Origin: Micromonospora sp. M71_S20
Lineage (GTDB): Bacteria > Actinomycetota > Actinomycetes > Mycobacteriales > Micromonosporaceae
Assembly: GCF_003664255.1 (NCBI RefSeq)
Contig: NZ_RCCV01000002.1
Location: 312,501 to 376,500 of the forward strand
Length of the DNA: 64,000 bases
Direction of reading: 5' to 3'
Below the pieces are notes generated by a model. That model saw only the letters and a list, made by a program, of their open reading frames with translations, did not search any database and was not told the DNA's origin. Numbering within the stretch: the stretch's first letter is position 1; each line of letters begins with the position of its first letter. The position numbers and the translations under genes were made by a program. This document shows positions 42,549 through 51,869 of this stretch, one piece after another.

Positions 42549-43148
42549 TCACGGCGGCGACGCCCGCGCGGAGTCCGAGGGGCCGGACAGCAGCAGGGTG
42601 GCCGCTCGTCGTACGGCCTCGACGTCGTCCTCGCCGGGAGTGCCGTTGTCGCGCATGGCGCGGCGGGCGACCGCGTAGGGCAGGTCGACCACGGCCAGCA
42701 CGACGTCAGCCGGGCGGTGCCCGGTGGCGTGGGCCATCGCGGTGAGGGCATCGCCGAGGGCGCGGTGGTGGGCCTGCGCCTGCTGGGCGAGCGCGGGTGA
42801 GGTGTCGCCGCGCAGCAGGTCGCGCAGGGCGTGGCGCAGGAGGAGGGCGGCGTCCTCGGGGTGGGCACGACACCAGGTCAGGACAGCGACCGCGGCGCGG
42901 ACGCCGGCCTGCGCGTCGGCCGGGCCGAGGGCCTCCAGGTAGACACGGAGGAAGCGGTCCTGCGCGCGCAGCCAGGCGGCGGCGACGAGGTCGTCGCGGC
43001 GCGGGAAGCGGTGGTAGACCGAGCCGCTGGAGGCACCGGTGGCCAGGCAGACGGCACGGGCGGAGGCGGCGGCAGGCCCACCCGAGAGCACCAGGGTGCG
43101 GACGGCGTCGAGCATCGCATCGGTCGAGTGCTTGACCGGCTGCGGCAT
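42549..43148 (-). CDS. TetR/AcrR-family regulator
   Basis: 199 residues from ATG 43148. The N-terminal helix-turn-helix shows A-R-A-V-C-L-A-T-G-A-S-S-G-S-V-Y-H-R-F as separate visible blocks (about 28-47), followed by F-P-R-R-D-D-L-V. The rest is an all-helical ligand domain. It is divergent from a small SRPBCC-type gene with only 51 bases between starts, and a 6-bp inverted repeat there is a likely operator. Ligand unknown. Confidence 0.9.
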   Translation of the reverse strand: MPQPVKHSTDAMLDAVRTLVLSGGPAAASARAVCLATGASSGSVYHRFPRRDDLVAAAWLRAQDRFLRVYLEALGPADAQAGVRAAVAVLTWCRAHPEDAALLLRHALRDLLRGDTSPALAQQAQAHHRALGDALTAMAHATGHRPADVVLAVVDLPYAVARRAMRDNGTPGEDDVEAVRRAATLLLSGPSDSARASPP

Positions 43149-43151
43149 GAC

Positions 43152-43169
43152 GTAGAGACTACCCTCTAC
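43152..43169. promoter_or_regulatory. Candidate TetR operator
   Basis: Inverted repeat GTAGAG (43152-43157) and CTCTAC (43164-43169) with a 6-base spacer in the 51-base divergent gap, immediately upstream of the TetR start codon. Binding is inferred. Confidence 0.5.
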
Positions 43170-43199
43170 TTGAACTAGCGAATGCTCTCTAGGGGAGTC

Positions 43200-43679
43200 A
43201 TGATCCACAACACCCACGAGCGGCAGCTCGCGGCACCTCCCGCAGCCGTGGGCGCGTTGATCGACTCCCTGGCCACCCCGGACGACCGGCTGTGGCCGCG
43301 TGGACAGTGGCCGGCCATGCGGTTCGACCGCCCGCTCGGCGTGGGCGCCTGCGGCGGGCACGGGCCGATCGGCTACACCGTCGTCGCGTACCAGCCCGGG
43401 GCACGGATCCGGTTCGAGTTCTCCGCGCCGGCCGGCTTCCGCGGCCATCACGAGTACGAGGTCCTACCGGTCACCGACCAACGCTGCCTGCTGCGTCACT
43501 CACTCGTCATGACCACGAGGTGGCCGGCGTGGGTGAGCTGGCCGGCGGTCTACCGCCCGCTGCACGACGCCCTGATCGAGGACAGTCTGGACACGGCGGC
43601 TCATTACCTGGGACTGGCGGCGCCTCCGTCGCACCGCTGGACACGGCGGGTCCGCGCCCTCCGGTCGCTGCTCCGCTGA
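43200..43679 (+). CDS. SRPBCC (START-like) family protein
   Basis: 159 residues from ATG 43200, preceded by GGGGAG. The pattern of an N-terminal strand (NTHERQLAAPPAAVGALID), a central sheet with IGYTVVAYQPGARIRFEFSAP and HHEYEVLPVTD, and a C-terminal helix (PLHDALIEDSLDTAAHYLG) fits the hydrophobic-ligand SRPBCC fold. It is probably the target gene of the divergent TetR regulator. Ligand or catalytic role unknown. Confidence 0.78.
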   Translation: MIHNTHERQLAAPPAAVGALIDSLATPDDRLWPRGQWPAMRFDRPLGVGACGGHGPIGYTVVAYQPGARIRFEFSAPAGFRGHHEYEVLPVTDQRCLLRHSLVMTTRWPAWVSWPAVYRPLHDALIEDSLDTAAHYLGLAAPPSHRWTRRVRALRSLLR

Positions 43680-43774
43680 CGGCGGCGCCCGTGCCGGGGC
43701 CGGGCCGACGGCGTGCGAGGCTGCCGGGGGCACGCGCCGGCGACGGGGCCGGGCGCCCTCGCCGGAGGTGAATG

Positions 43775-44437
43775 ATGATCATCGAGTCGCGCTTCAACGG
43801 ACCACCCGGCTCGGGCAACGGCGGCTGGAGCGCCGGGGTCTTCGCCGCCGCATCCGGCGCCCCGGGGGCGGTCGAGGTGACGTTGCGTCGCCCACCCCCG
43901 CTGGAGACCCCGCTCACTCTCGCCGACGGGGAGGTCCGCGACCCGCAGGGCCTGGCCGTCGCCCAGGTCCGTCCCACGGAGGACCCCCGGGCGGTGGTGC
44001 CGCCGGTGGACCTGCCGGCCGCGCGGGCCGCCTCGGCGGCGTACCCCGGGCTGGTCGACCACCCCTTCCCGGGCTGCTACGTCTGCGGCCCGGACCGCGC
44101 CGACGGGCTGCGGATCTTTCCGGGGCGGCTGCCGGACGGCCGTACCGCCGCGCCGTTCCGGGTGCCCGGGTCGGTCACGACCGCCACCGTCTGGGCGGCG
44201 CTGGACTGCCCCGGCGGCTGGGCGGTGATCGCCCCCGGCCGGCCGTACGTCCTCGGCCGGATCGCGGCGGTGGTCGCGGCGCTGCCGGAGCCGGGCGACG
44301 AGTGCGTGGTGACCGGCGTCATGGTCGGCGGCGAGGGCCGCAAGGCGCTCGTGCACACCAGCCTGTACGCCCCCGACGGCGCCCTCCTGGCCTGGGCCCG
44401 GGCAACCTGGATCGCCGTGGCCGACGACGCCCGATAA
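43775..44437 (+). CDS. Hotdog-fold thioesterase-like protein
   Basis: 220 residues; the second of two adjacent ATGs is preferred because GGAGG is 6 bases upstream. The sequence suggests a double-hotdog arrangement: an N-terminal FNGPPGSGNGGWSAGVFA segment and a C-terminal TVWAALDCPGGWAVI block typical of PaaI-like thioesterases. A conserved-looking motif GCYVCGPDRADGLRIFPG (two cysteines) lies in the middle. It may hydrolyse acyl-CoA or bind it. Monocistronic. Confidence 0.72.
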   Translation: MIIESRFNGPPGSGNGGWSAGVFAAASGAPGAVEVTLRRPPPLETPLTLADGEVRDPQGLAVAQVRPTEDPRAVVPPVDLPAARAASAAYPGLVDHPFPGCYVCGPDRADGLRIFPGRLPDGRTAAPFRVPGSVTTATVWAALDCPGGWAVIAPGRPYVLGRIAAVVAALPEPGDECVVTGVMVGGEGRKALVHTSLYAPDGALLAWARATWIAVADDAR

Positions 44438-44568
44438 TCGTTCCTGGGGATGAGGGCCTCCTGCCTGAGGCGGAGGTGGATCTCGGAAGTGCGCCTGATT
44501 GACCTGGTTGCGCCCGCCCGCCACGCTGTGTCACGGCGTACCCCGACGCCACCGCACGAAGGAGAGCA

Positions 44569-45500
<932 letters not shown>

Positions 45501-45504
<4 letters not shown>

Positions 45505-46313
45505 ACCTCGTCCGGTCCGAGCTTCTCAAGATCCGTACCACCAGCACGTGGTGGTGGCTGGCCATCGCCGCGTTCCTGTCGATCGCGCTGGCCTTCGCCT
45601 TCAACGCCTGGGTCGCCAACGAGACGTTGAACGGCAACGCCGAGGAGCTGGGCGTCACGGGCGACCAGGCCTCCGCGGCGGCGCAGGCCGCCAACCTCTA
45701 CACCTCCGGGCAGTACCTGGGCCTGATGTTCGTGATGCTCATCGGCATCCTGATGGTCACCAACGAGTTCTTCCACCAGACGGCGACCACGACGTTCCTG
45801 GCCACGCCGCGGCGCACGTCGGTGATCCTCAGCAAGCTGGTCGCGGCCAGCCTGCTGGGCTTCGCGTTCTGGCTGGTGACCACGCTGATCGACCTGGCCG
45901 CCGGTGCGGTGTTCCTGTCGGCCAACGGCCACGGCACCCAGCTCGGCGAGTGGGCGGTGCAGCGGGCGCTGCTGCTCAACCTGCTGGCGTACGCGATCTG
46001 GACGGTCCTCGGCATCGGCATCGGCACGCTGATCACGAACCAGCTCGGCGCGGTGATCACCGCGGCGGTGCTCTACCTGGTCGGCACGCAGGTCGTCGGG
46101 CTGCTCTTCGTGCTGCTGTCGAACCTGCTGAACAGCGAGGCCGTGGTCAAGTGGCAGGTGATCTGGCCGGCCGTCGCCTCGACCGTCATGGTCAGTGAGG
46201 GCCAGACCGACTTCACCCCCGCGTGGTGGGTCGGCGCGCTCGTGCTGATCGGCTACGCGGTGGTGAGCGGCGTCGCCGGCGTCCTCATCACCCGGCGGCG
46301 CGACATCTCCTGA
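45501..46313 (+). CDS. ABC-2 type transporter permease
   Basis: 270 residues. The N-terminus MNLVRSELLKIRTTSTWWWL is the ABC-2 permease elbow helix region. About six membrane helices follow, with NEFFHQTATTTFLATPRR as the typical cytoplasmic loop and an RRRDIS end. It forms an exporter with the ATPase encoded just upstream. A 17-bp terminator hairpin ends the operon. Confidence 0.92.
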
Positions 46314-46327
46314 CGCGTCCGGGCGAT

Positions 46328-46364
46328 GGCGGCGGGGGTGGTGCCGGGCACCACCCCCGCCGCC
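46328..46364 (+). terminator. Very strong terminator of the ABC operon
   Basis: Perfect 17-bp stem (46328-46344 with 46348-46364) with a 3-base loop, 14 bases beyond the permease stop. It isolates the ABC operon from kgd. Confidence 0.85.
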
Positions 46365-46595
46365 GTGCGACGTGGGGCTCACCGCCACATCGGGCCCTAC
46401 CAGCAGCCGACCACACCCGCAGCGTTTGGTGAACTTCTGGCATCTTCTGTGAAACGGGCCACGGGTCGGAGGCGGAAATGCCTGTGGCATCCGCACGGCG
46501 TAGCCTGGGAGCCGTCTCGTGCGCGCTGTGAAGGCAGGGCGGACACCGGACACCGCGTGACACACAAACCCGCGTGAAAGAGGCGATTACCGGCC

Positions 46596-49500
46596 GTGTC
46601 GACCCAGCAGACTTCGCAGGAGAACCCACTGGCGGGTTTCGGTCCGAACGAGTGGATCGTCGAGGAGATGTACCAGCGCTACCTCGCCGACCCCACCAGC
46701 GTCGATTCGGCCTGGCACGACTTCTTCGCGGACTACCGCCCGGCGCCCGGCGCCGGGAAGCCGCGCGGAGCTGAGCAGGCCCCGAAGCCGGCCGCCAAGC
46801 CGGAGCCCGCCGGCCAGCAGGAGGCGGCCGCCGCGGTCGCGCAGCCGGCGGAGAAGAAGCCGGCCGAGAAGAAGCCGGAGCCCAAGCCGGAGAAGCCCGC
46901 CGCCAAGGCCGCCCCGGCCAAGCCGGCGCCCGAGAAGGCGGCTCCCGCCAAGCCCGCGGCGACCAAGCCCACCGCCACCGGGCCGCAGACCACCCCGCTG
47001 CGCGGCGTGGCCGCGAAGATCGTCCAGAACATGGACGCCTCGCTGGCCGTGCCGACCGCCACCAGCGTGCGCGCCGTCCCGGCCAAGCTGCTGGTCGACA
47101 ACCGCATCGTGATCAACAACCACCTCACCCGTGGGCGCGGTGGCAAGGTCAGCTTCACCCACCTCATCGGGTACGCGATGGTCCGCGCCCTGGTCGCCCA
47201 CCCGGAGATGAACAACTCCTTCGCCGAGGTCGACGGCAAGCCGGTCATGGTCCGGCCGGAGCACGTCAACCTGGGCATCGCGATCGACCTGACCAAGCCG
47301 GACGGCAGCCGCAACCTGGTGGTCCCCTCCATCAAGGCCTGCGAGCAGATGGACTTCCGGCAGTTCTGGCAGGCGTACGAGGACGTGGTCCGGCGCGCCC
47401 GCCGCAACGAGCTGACCATGGACGACTACTCCGGCACCACGATCTCGCTGACCAACCCGGGCGGCATCGGCACCGTGCACTCGATGCCGCGCCTCATGCA
47501 GGGGCAGAGCGCGATCATCGGCGTCGGCGCGATGGAGTACCCGGCCCCCTACCAGGGCATGTCCGAGGCCACCCTCGCCGAGCTGGCCGTCAGCAAGGTC
47601 ATCACCCTCACCAGCACGTACGACCACCGGATCATCCAGGGCGCCCAGTCCGGCGAGTTCCTGAAGGTCATGCACGAGCTGCTGCTCGGCGAGCACGGCT
47701 TCTACGACCAGATCTTCACCTCGCTGCGCATCCCGTACGAGCCGGTGCGCTGGATGCGCGACGTCGCGGTCAACAACGAGGGCCAGATCAACAAGACCGC
47801 CCGGGTGCACGAGCTGATCCACGCGTACCGCGTGCGCGGGCACCTGATGGCCGACACCGACCCGCTCGAGTTCAAGATCCGCAAGCACCCCGACCTGGAC
47901 GTGCTCCAGCACGGGCTGACCCTCTGGGACCTCGACCGCGAATTCCCGGTCAACGGCTTCGCGGGCAAGCAGCGGATGAAGCTGCGCGACATCCTCGGCG
48001 TGCTGCGCGACTCGTACTGCCGGCGCGTCGGCATCGAGTACATGCACATCCAGGACCCGGAGGAGCGGCGCTGGATCCAGGAGCGGATCGAGCGCAAGTA
48101 CGAGAAGCCGTCGGCCGACGAGCAGAAGCACGTGCTCAACCGGCTCAACGCCGCCGAGGCGTTCGAGACCTTCCTCCAGACCAAGTACGTCGGGCAGAAG
48201 CGCTTCTCGCTGGAGGGCGGCGAGTCGCTGATCCCGCTGCTCGGCGAGGTGCTGGAGGCCTCCGCCGAGGGCGGGCTGGACGAGGTCGTCATCGGCATGG
48301 CCCACCGTGGCCGGCTCAACGTGCTGGCCAACATCGTCGGCAAGCCGTACGAGAAGATCTTCTCGGAGTTCGAGGGGCACCTGGACCCGCGCTCCACCCA
48401 GGGCTCCGGCGACGTGAAGTACCACCTGGGCCAGAACGGCAAGTTCACCACCCCCGACGGCGACCACGCGGTCAAGGTCTCGGTGGTGGCGAACCCGTCG
48501 CACCTGGAGGCCGTCGACCCGGTGCTGGAGGGCATCGTCCGGGCCAAGCAGGACCGGATAGACCTCAAGCTGGAGGGCTACACCGTGCTGCCGCTGGCGG
48601 TGCACGGTGACGCCGCCTTCGCCGGCCAGGGCGTGGTCGCCGAGACCCTCAACCTCTCCCAGCTGCGCGGCTACCGCACCGGCGGCACCGTCCACGTGGT
48701 GGTCAACAACCAGGTCGGCTTCACCACCGCCCCGGAGTACAGCCGCTCCAGCCTCTACAGCACGGACGTCGCCCGGATGATCCAGGCGCCGATCTTCCAC
48801 GTCAACGGCGACGACCCCGAGGCCGTGGTCCGGGTCGCCCGGCTGGCCTTCGAGTACCGGCAGGCGTTCAACAAGGACGTCGTCATCGACATGGTCTGCT
48901 ACCGCCGGCGCGGGCACAACGAGGGCGACGACCCGTCGATGTCCAACCCCCAGATGTACAAGATCATCGACTCGAAGCGGTCCGTCCGGAAGCTCTACAC
49001 CGAGGAGCTGATCGGGCGCGGCGACATCACCGTGGAGGACGCGGAGGAGCTGCTGCGCGACTACCAGTCGCAGCTGGAGCGGGTCTTCAAGGCCACCCGC
49101 GACGCGGCCACCACGCCGCGGCAGCTCAGCCGCCCCAAGCGGGAGGACGAGCCGGAGCCGCAGGTGGAGACCGCCACCGACGCGGCCGTCGTCAGGGCCG
49201 TCGGCGAGGCGCACGTCAACCTGCCGGAGGGCTTCACCCCGCACAAGCGGATCCAGCAGCTGCTCGACCGGCGGGCCAAGATGTCCGTCGAGGGCAACAT
49301 CGACTGGGGCTTCGGCGAGATCATCGCGTTCGGCGCGCTGCTGCACGACGGGGTCACCGTCCGGCTCGCCGGGCAGGACTCCCGCCGGGGCACCTTCGTG
49401 CAGCGGCACGCCTCCGTGGTCGACTCCCGGACCGGCAACGACTACCTGCCGTTGCAGTCGCTCACCGGCGACGGCGAGCGGTCCCGGTTCTTCGTGCACG

Positions 49501-50333
49501 ACTCCCTGCTCAGCGAGTACGCGGCGATGGGCTTCGAGTACGGCTACTCGGTGGAGAACATCGACGCGCTGGTGTGCTGGGAGGCGCAGTTCGGCGACTT
49601 CGTCAACGGTGCCCAGTCGGTGATCGACGAGTTCATCTCCTCCGGCGAGGTGAAGTGGGGCCAGCGCTCCGCGGTCACGCTGCTGCTGCCGCACGGCCAC
49701 GAGGGCCAGGGCCCGGACCACACCTCCGGCCGCCCGGAGCGGTTCCTGCAGATGTGCGCCGAGGACAACATGCGGGTGTCCATCCCGACCACCCCGGCGA
49801 ACTACTTCCACCTGCTGCGCCGCCAGGCGCTCTCGCCGAAGCGCAAGCCGCTGGTGGTGTTCACGCCGAAGTCGCTGCTGCGGCACAAGCTCTGCGTCTC
49901 CTCGGTGGAGGACTTCACCTCCGGCACCTTCCAGCCGGTGCTGCCCGACTCGGGCGCTCCGGTGCCGGAGCAGGTGAAGCGGGTGCTGCTCTGCTCGGGC
50001 AAGGTCTACTACGACCTGTTCCAGGCCCGCGCCGAGCGCGGTGTCACCGACACCGCGATCATCCGGATCGAGCAGCTCTACCCGATGCCGGTCGAGGAGA
50101 TCCGGGCCGCCCTCGCGGCGTACCCGAACGCCGAGGACTTCGCCTGGGTGCAGGAGGAGCCGGCCAACCAGGGTGCCTGGTCGTTCGTCGCGCTCAACCT
50201 GCTGGAGCACCTGACGGACGTCCGGCTGCGCCGGATCTCCCGCCCGGCCGCCGCCGCGCCCGCCGTCGGCTCCGCCAAGATGCACGAGGTCGAGCAGACC
50301 GCGCTGATCGAGGCGGCCCTGCCCCGCCCGTGA
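46596..50333 (+). CDS. kgd: Multifunctional 2-oxoglutarate decarboxylase/dehydrogenase E1-E2 (Kgd/OdhA type)
   Basis: 1,245 residues from a GTG; an AGAGG site lies upstream. The N-terminus [16 protein letters not shown] is the E1 N-terminal segment. A long Lys/Ala/Pro linker (about 50-130) leads to an E2-type acyltransferase domain (about 135-365) with H344 in TYDHRIIQG. The thiamine-diphosphate E1 part fills the rest ([56 protein letters not shown]). It decarboxylates 2-oxoglutarate in the citric acid cycle and, with lipoyl E2 and E3 subunits, makes succinyl-CoA. In actinobacteria GarA/OdhI (FHA) regulates it. Monocistronic, with a strong terminator. Confidence 0.96.
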   Translation: MSTQQTSQENPLAGFGPNEWIVEEMYQRYLADPTSVDSAWHDFFADYRPAPGAGKPRGAEQAPKPAAKPEPAGQQEAAAAVAQPAEKKPAEKKPEPKPEKPAAKAAPAKPAPEKAAPAKPAATKPTATGPQTTPLRGVAAKIVQNMDASLAVPTATSVRAVPAKLLVDNRIVINNHLTRGRGGKVSFTHLIGYAMVRALVAHPEMNNSFAEVDGKPVMVRPEHVNLGIAIDLTKPDGSRNLVVPSIKACEQMDFRQFWQAYEDVVRRARRNELTMDDYSGTTISLTNPGGIGTVHSMPRLMQGQSAIIGVGAMEYPAPYQGMSEATLAELAVSKVITLTSTYDHRIIQGAQSGEFLKVMHELLLGEHGFYDQIFTSLRIPYEPVRWMRDVAVNNEGQINKTARVHELIHAYRVRGHLMADTDPLEFKIRKHPDLDVLQHGLTLWDLDREFPVNGFAGKQRMKLRDILGVLRDSYCRRVGIEYMHIQDPEERRWIQERIERKYEKPSADEQKHVLNRLNAAEAFETFLQTKYVGQKRFSLEGGESLIPLLGEVLEASAEGGLDEVVIGMAHRGRLNVLANIVGKPYEKIFSEFEGHLDPRSTQGSGDVKYHLGQNGKFTTPDGDHAVKVSVVANPSHLEAVDPVLEGIVRAKQDRIDLKLEGYTVLPLAVHGDAAFAGQGVVAETLNLSQLRGYRTGGTVHVVVNNQVGFTTAPEYSRSSLYSTDVARMIQAPIFHVNGDDPEAVVRVARLAFEYRQAFNKDVVIDMVCYRRRGHNEGDDPSMSNPQMYKIIDSKRSVRKLYTEELIGRGDITVEDAEELLRDYQSQLERVFKATRDAATTPRQLSRPKREDEPEPQVETATDAAVVRAVGEAHVNLPEGFTPHKRIQQLLDRRAKMSVEGNIDWGFGEIIAFGALLHDGVTVRLAGQDSRRGTFVQRHASVVDSRTGNDYLPLQSLTGDGERSRFFVHDSLLSEYAAMGFEYGYSVENIDALVCWEAQFGDFVNGAQSVIDEFISSGEVKWGQRSAVTLLLPHGHEGQGPDHTSGRPERFLQMCAEDNMRVSIPTTPANYFHLLRRQALSPKRKPLVVFTPKSLLRHKLCVSSVEDFTSGTFQPVLPDSGAPVPEQVKRVLLCSGKVYYDLFQARAERGVTDTAIIRIEQLYPMPVEEIRAALAAYPNAEDFAWVQEEPANQGAWSFVALNLLEHLTDVRLRRISRPAAAAPAVGSAKMHEVEQTALIEAALPRP

Positions 50334-50354
50334 CCTGACGCACCACCCTGCGCA

Positions 50355-50389
50355 CGGGGCAGAGCCGTCGACACGACGGCTCTGCCCCG
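50355..50389 (+). terminator. Strong terminator after kgd
   Basis: Perfect 16-bp stem (50355-50370 with 50374-50389), 3-base loop, 21 bases past the kgd stop. Confidence 0.85.
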
Positions 50390-50439
50390 CTCGCCGTCCC
50401 GCCCGGCCCGCCCGGCCCGCATGCGACGGCACCTGTCCG

Positions 50440-50563
50440 CACCGGCGCGAGAACCCGGCGGCGCCTGGCCACAACGGCACAAGCCCGACGGGGCCCGGCC
50501 ACACCGGCGCGAGGATCCGGCGGGCCTGGCCCCACCGGCGCGAGGGTCCGGCGGGGTCGGCCC
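50440..50563. repeat. Tandem array, four copies of a 31-base unit
   Basis: Four imperfect head-to-tail copies start at about 50440, 50472, 50502 and 50533. The shared core is CACCGGCGCGAGNNTCCGGC followed by GGG, then a variable C/T, then TGGCC-like ending. The array lies in noncoding DNA between the kgd terminator and the next small gene. Confidence 0.7.
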
Positions 50564-50611
50564 GCGTGGAGCGCCGGGACGCACACCGACCACGAGGAGG
50601 CAACGGAAAGC

Positions 50612-50791
50612 ATGTACTTCACCGATCGAGGCATCGAGGAACTGGTCCAGCGCCGGGGCGACGAGCAGGTCAGCATGGAGTGGCTCGGCGAGCGCCTGCG
50701 CGACTTCGTCGACCTCAACCCCGAGTTCGAGACCCCGATCGAGCGCTTCGCCACCTGGCTGGCACGCCTCGACGACCCCGACGACGAGTAG
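50612..50791 (+). CDS. Small conserved acidic protein (DUF6104-like)
   Basis: 59 residues from ATG 50612, with GAGGAGG 12 bases upstream. The sequence has a compact helical look: MYFTDRGIEELVQRRGDEQV, WLGERLRDFVDLNPEFETP and IERFATWLARLDDPDDE (given here as blocks). The acidic end and length match a tiny protein family found widely in actinobacteria, often next to the 2-oxoglutarate dehydrogenase gene (DUF6104 by recollection). Function unknown. No signal peptide or membrane helix. Confidence 0.8.
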   Translation: MYFTDRGIEELVQRRGDEQVSMEWLGERLRDFVDLNPEFETPIERFATWLARLDDPDDE

Positions 50792-50822
50792 CTCTACCCG
50801 AGTCGACAGGCGCGGCGTTACA

Positions 50823-51017
50823 GTGACGTCGGTCTGTCCGCTCGACGGGTCGGGGTACGGCATGGAGACGCCCAGCGGCGCCACGGTCGCGTCGGCCTGC
50901 GGCGCCCACCGCCGTCCCGCCCGCGCGCAGGCCCCGGAGCGGGCGGGGCGCCGGGGCGACCGGCAGAGGGCCCCGGAGCGGGCGGAAGCGCCGGAGCGAC
51001 CGGCAGAGGCGCCGTGA
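50823..51017 (+). CDS. Possible short ORF coupled to the CxxC-protein gene (doubtful)
   Basis: 64 codons from GTG 50823; its TGA overlaps the GTG of the next gene by 4 bases, the arrangement used by true operons here. Against it, the second half is encoded by a 40-base tandem repeat and is Ala/Arg/Glu/Pro-rich, and there is no clear ribosome site. It may be an artefact of the repeats. Confidence 0.2.
   Translation: MTSVCPLDGSGYGMETPSGATVASACGAHRRPARAQAPERAGRRGDRQRAPERAEAPERPAEAP
50931..51009. repeat. Two-copy 40-base tandem repeat
   Basis: Two near-identical copies (50931-50969, 39 bases; 50970-51009, 40 bases), each starting GCCCCGGAGCGGGCGG and ending GCGACCGGCAGAGG, directly in front of the CxxC-protein gene; the last copy supplies its GAGG ribosome-site-like sequence. 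Confidence 0.75.
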
Positions 51018-51757
51018 CCGACGCCTGGGCGGACGTCGCCGAGGTTCCCGGCGCGCGAAGGACGCTGGAACGACAGGGTCGCGTCCTGCGCGAGGAAATC
51101 CTCGGGGTCGCCGCCCACCTCGCCCCCGGGCAGAGGCTCCCCGTCCCGATGTCCCGGGAGCCGGAGGAGGACCTCTGGCACGAACCACTCTGGTACGCCC
51201 GCCGGGCGACGCTCCGTCTCACCACCGACTTCGGCTCGGCCGAGGTCGTCCAGCACATCGCGCACCGGCTCGCGGCGCAGGGCTGGCACACGAGTCTCGA
51301 CGCCTCCTCGACGGCGGTCGCCACCGCGTCGGCCACCCGCGACGGCTTCTTCCTCTGGCTCATGGCGTTCCCCGGCTTGTCCCGGGCCGACCTCGGCGGC
51401 AGCACCCCGCCCGTCCTGCTCTACGCGGATCCAGCCGGCACCGCCATCGGCCCCCCTCCCCCTCCCGCGCCGCCGAAGCGGTTCGTACCGCCCGAGCCGG
51501 TCGTCACCGAAGCCACCCGCAAGCCCGGTCACGTGCTCTGCCTCGACTGCGACGGGATCGGCTGGTGCCCGGAGTGCCTCACCCGGGGATACCTCCTCGA
51601 CGACAGCGGCGAAAAGCGGCGGTGCTTCGTCTGTTTCGGCTCGAAGATCTGCCAGATCTGCGGCGGCTTCGGCCAGAAGCGCCTCGCCGACATGCCCTCC
51701 TGGATGCGCCGCCAATACCCCCCACCGACCCCACCCAGCGGCACCCAGCGCCGTTGA
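51014..51757 (+). CDS. Protein with DnaJ-like cysteine-rich zinc-binding region
   Basis: 247 residues from a GTG. The N-terminal half (about 1-145) has no domain I know, with a hydrophobic stretch DGFFLWLMAFPGL. A Pro-rich linker (about 145-160) precedes a C-terminal region with four CxxC motifs (C-L-D-C-D-G, C-P-E-C, C-F-V-C-F-G and C-Q-I-C-G-G, about 177-220), the layout of the DnaJ zinc-binding domain that holds two zinc ions. No J domain is present. The stop codon is embedded in an arm of a long palindrome. Confidence 0.72.
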   Translation: MTDAWADVAEVPGARRTLERQGRVLREEILGVAAHLAPGQRLPVPMSREPEEDLWHEPLWYARRATLRLTTDFGSAEVVQHIAHRLAAQGWHTSLDASSTAVATASATRDGFFLWLMAFPGLSRADLGGSTPPVLLYADPAGTAIGPPPPPAPPKRFVPPEPVVTEATRKPGHVLCLDCDGIGWCPECLTRGYLLDDSGEKRRCFVCFGSKICQICGGFGQKRLADMPSWMRRQYPPPTPPSGTQRR

Positions 51758-51815
51758 TCATGGCGTTGCCGGCAGCCGGTCCCGGCGTGTCGTGACGGCA
51801 ACATCATGATCAACG
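51752..51815. repeat. Intergenic long palindrome, TGATCA-end family, copy 2
   Basis: Inverted repeat with 19-base arms (51752-51770 and 51797-51815), 17 of 19 matching, outer end CGTTGATCATG. The stop codon of the CxxC-protein gene lies in the left arm. It could act as terminator for that gene; pta starts 55 bases later. Confidence 0.8.
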
Positions 51816-51869
51816 AAAGGGGGGCGAAGGACCCGAGCCGGGAGTCCGAAGATCTCCTAGGGTGGGTGG

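Noticed and set aside
46587..50603. 1,338-codon open frame on the minus strand opposite kgd
   Set aside because: It is the antisense shadow of a certain gene in GC-rich DNA, rich in Arg/Val/His/Leu/Asp with no domain; kgd explains the region.
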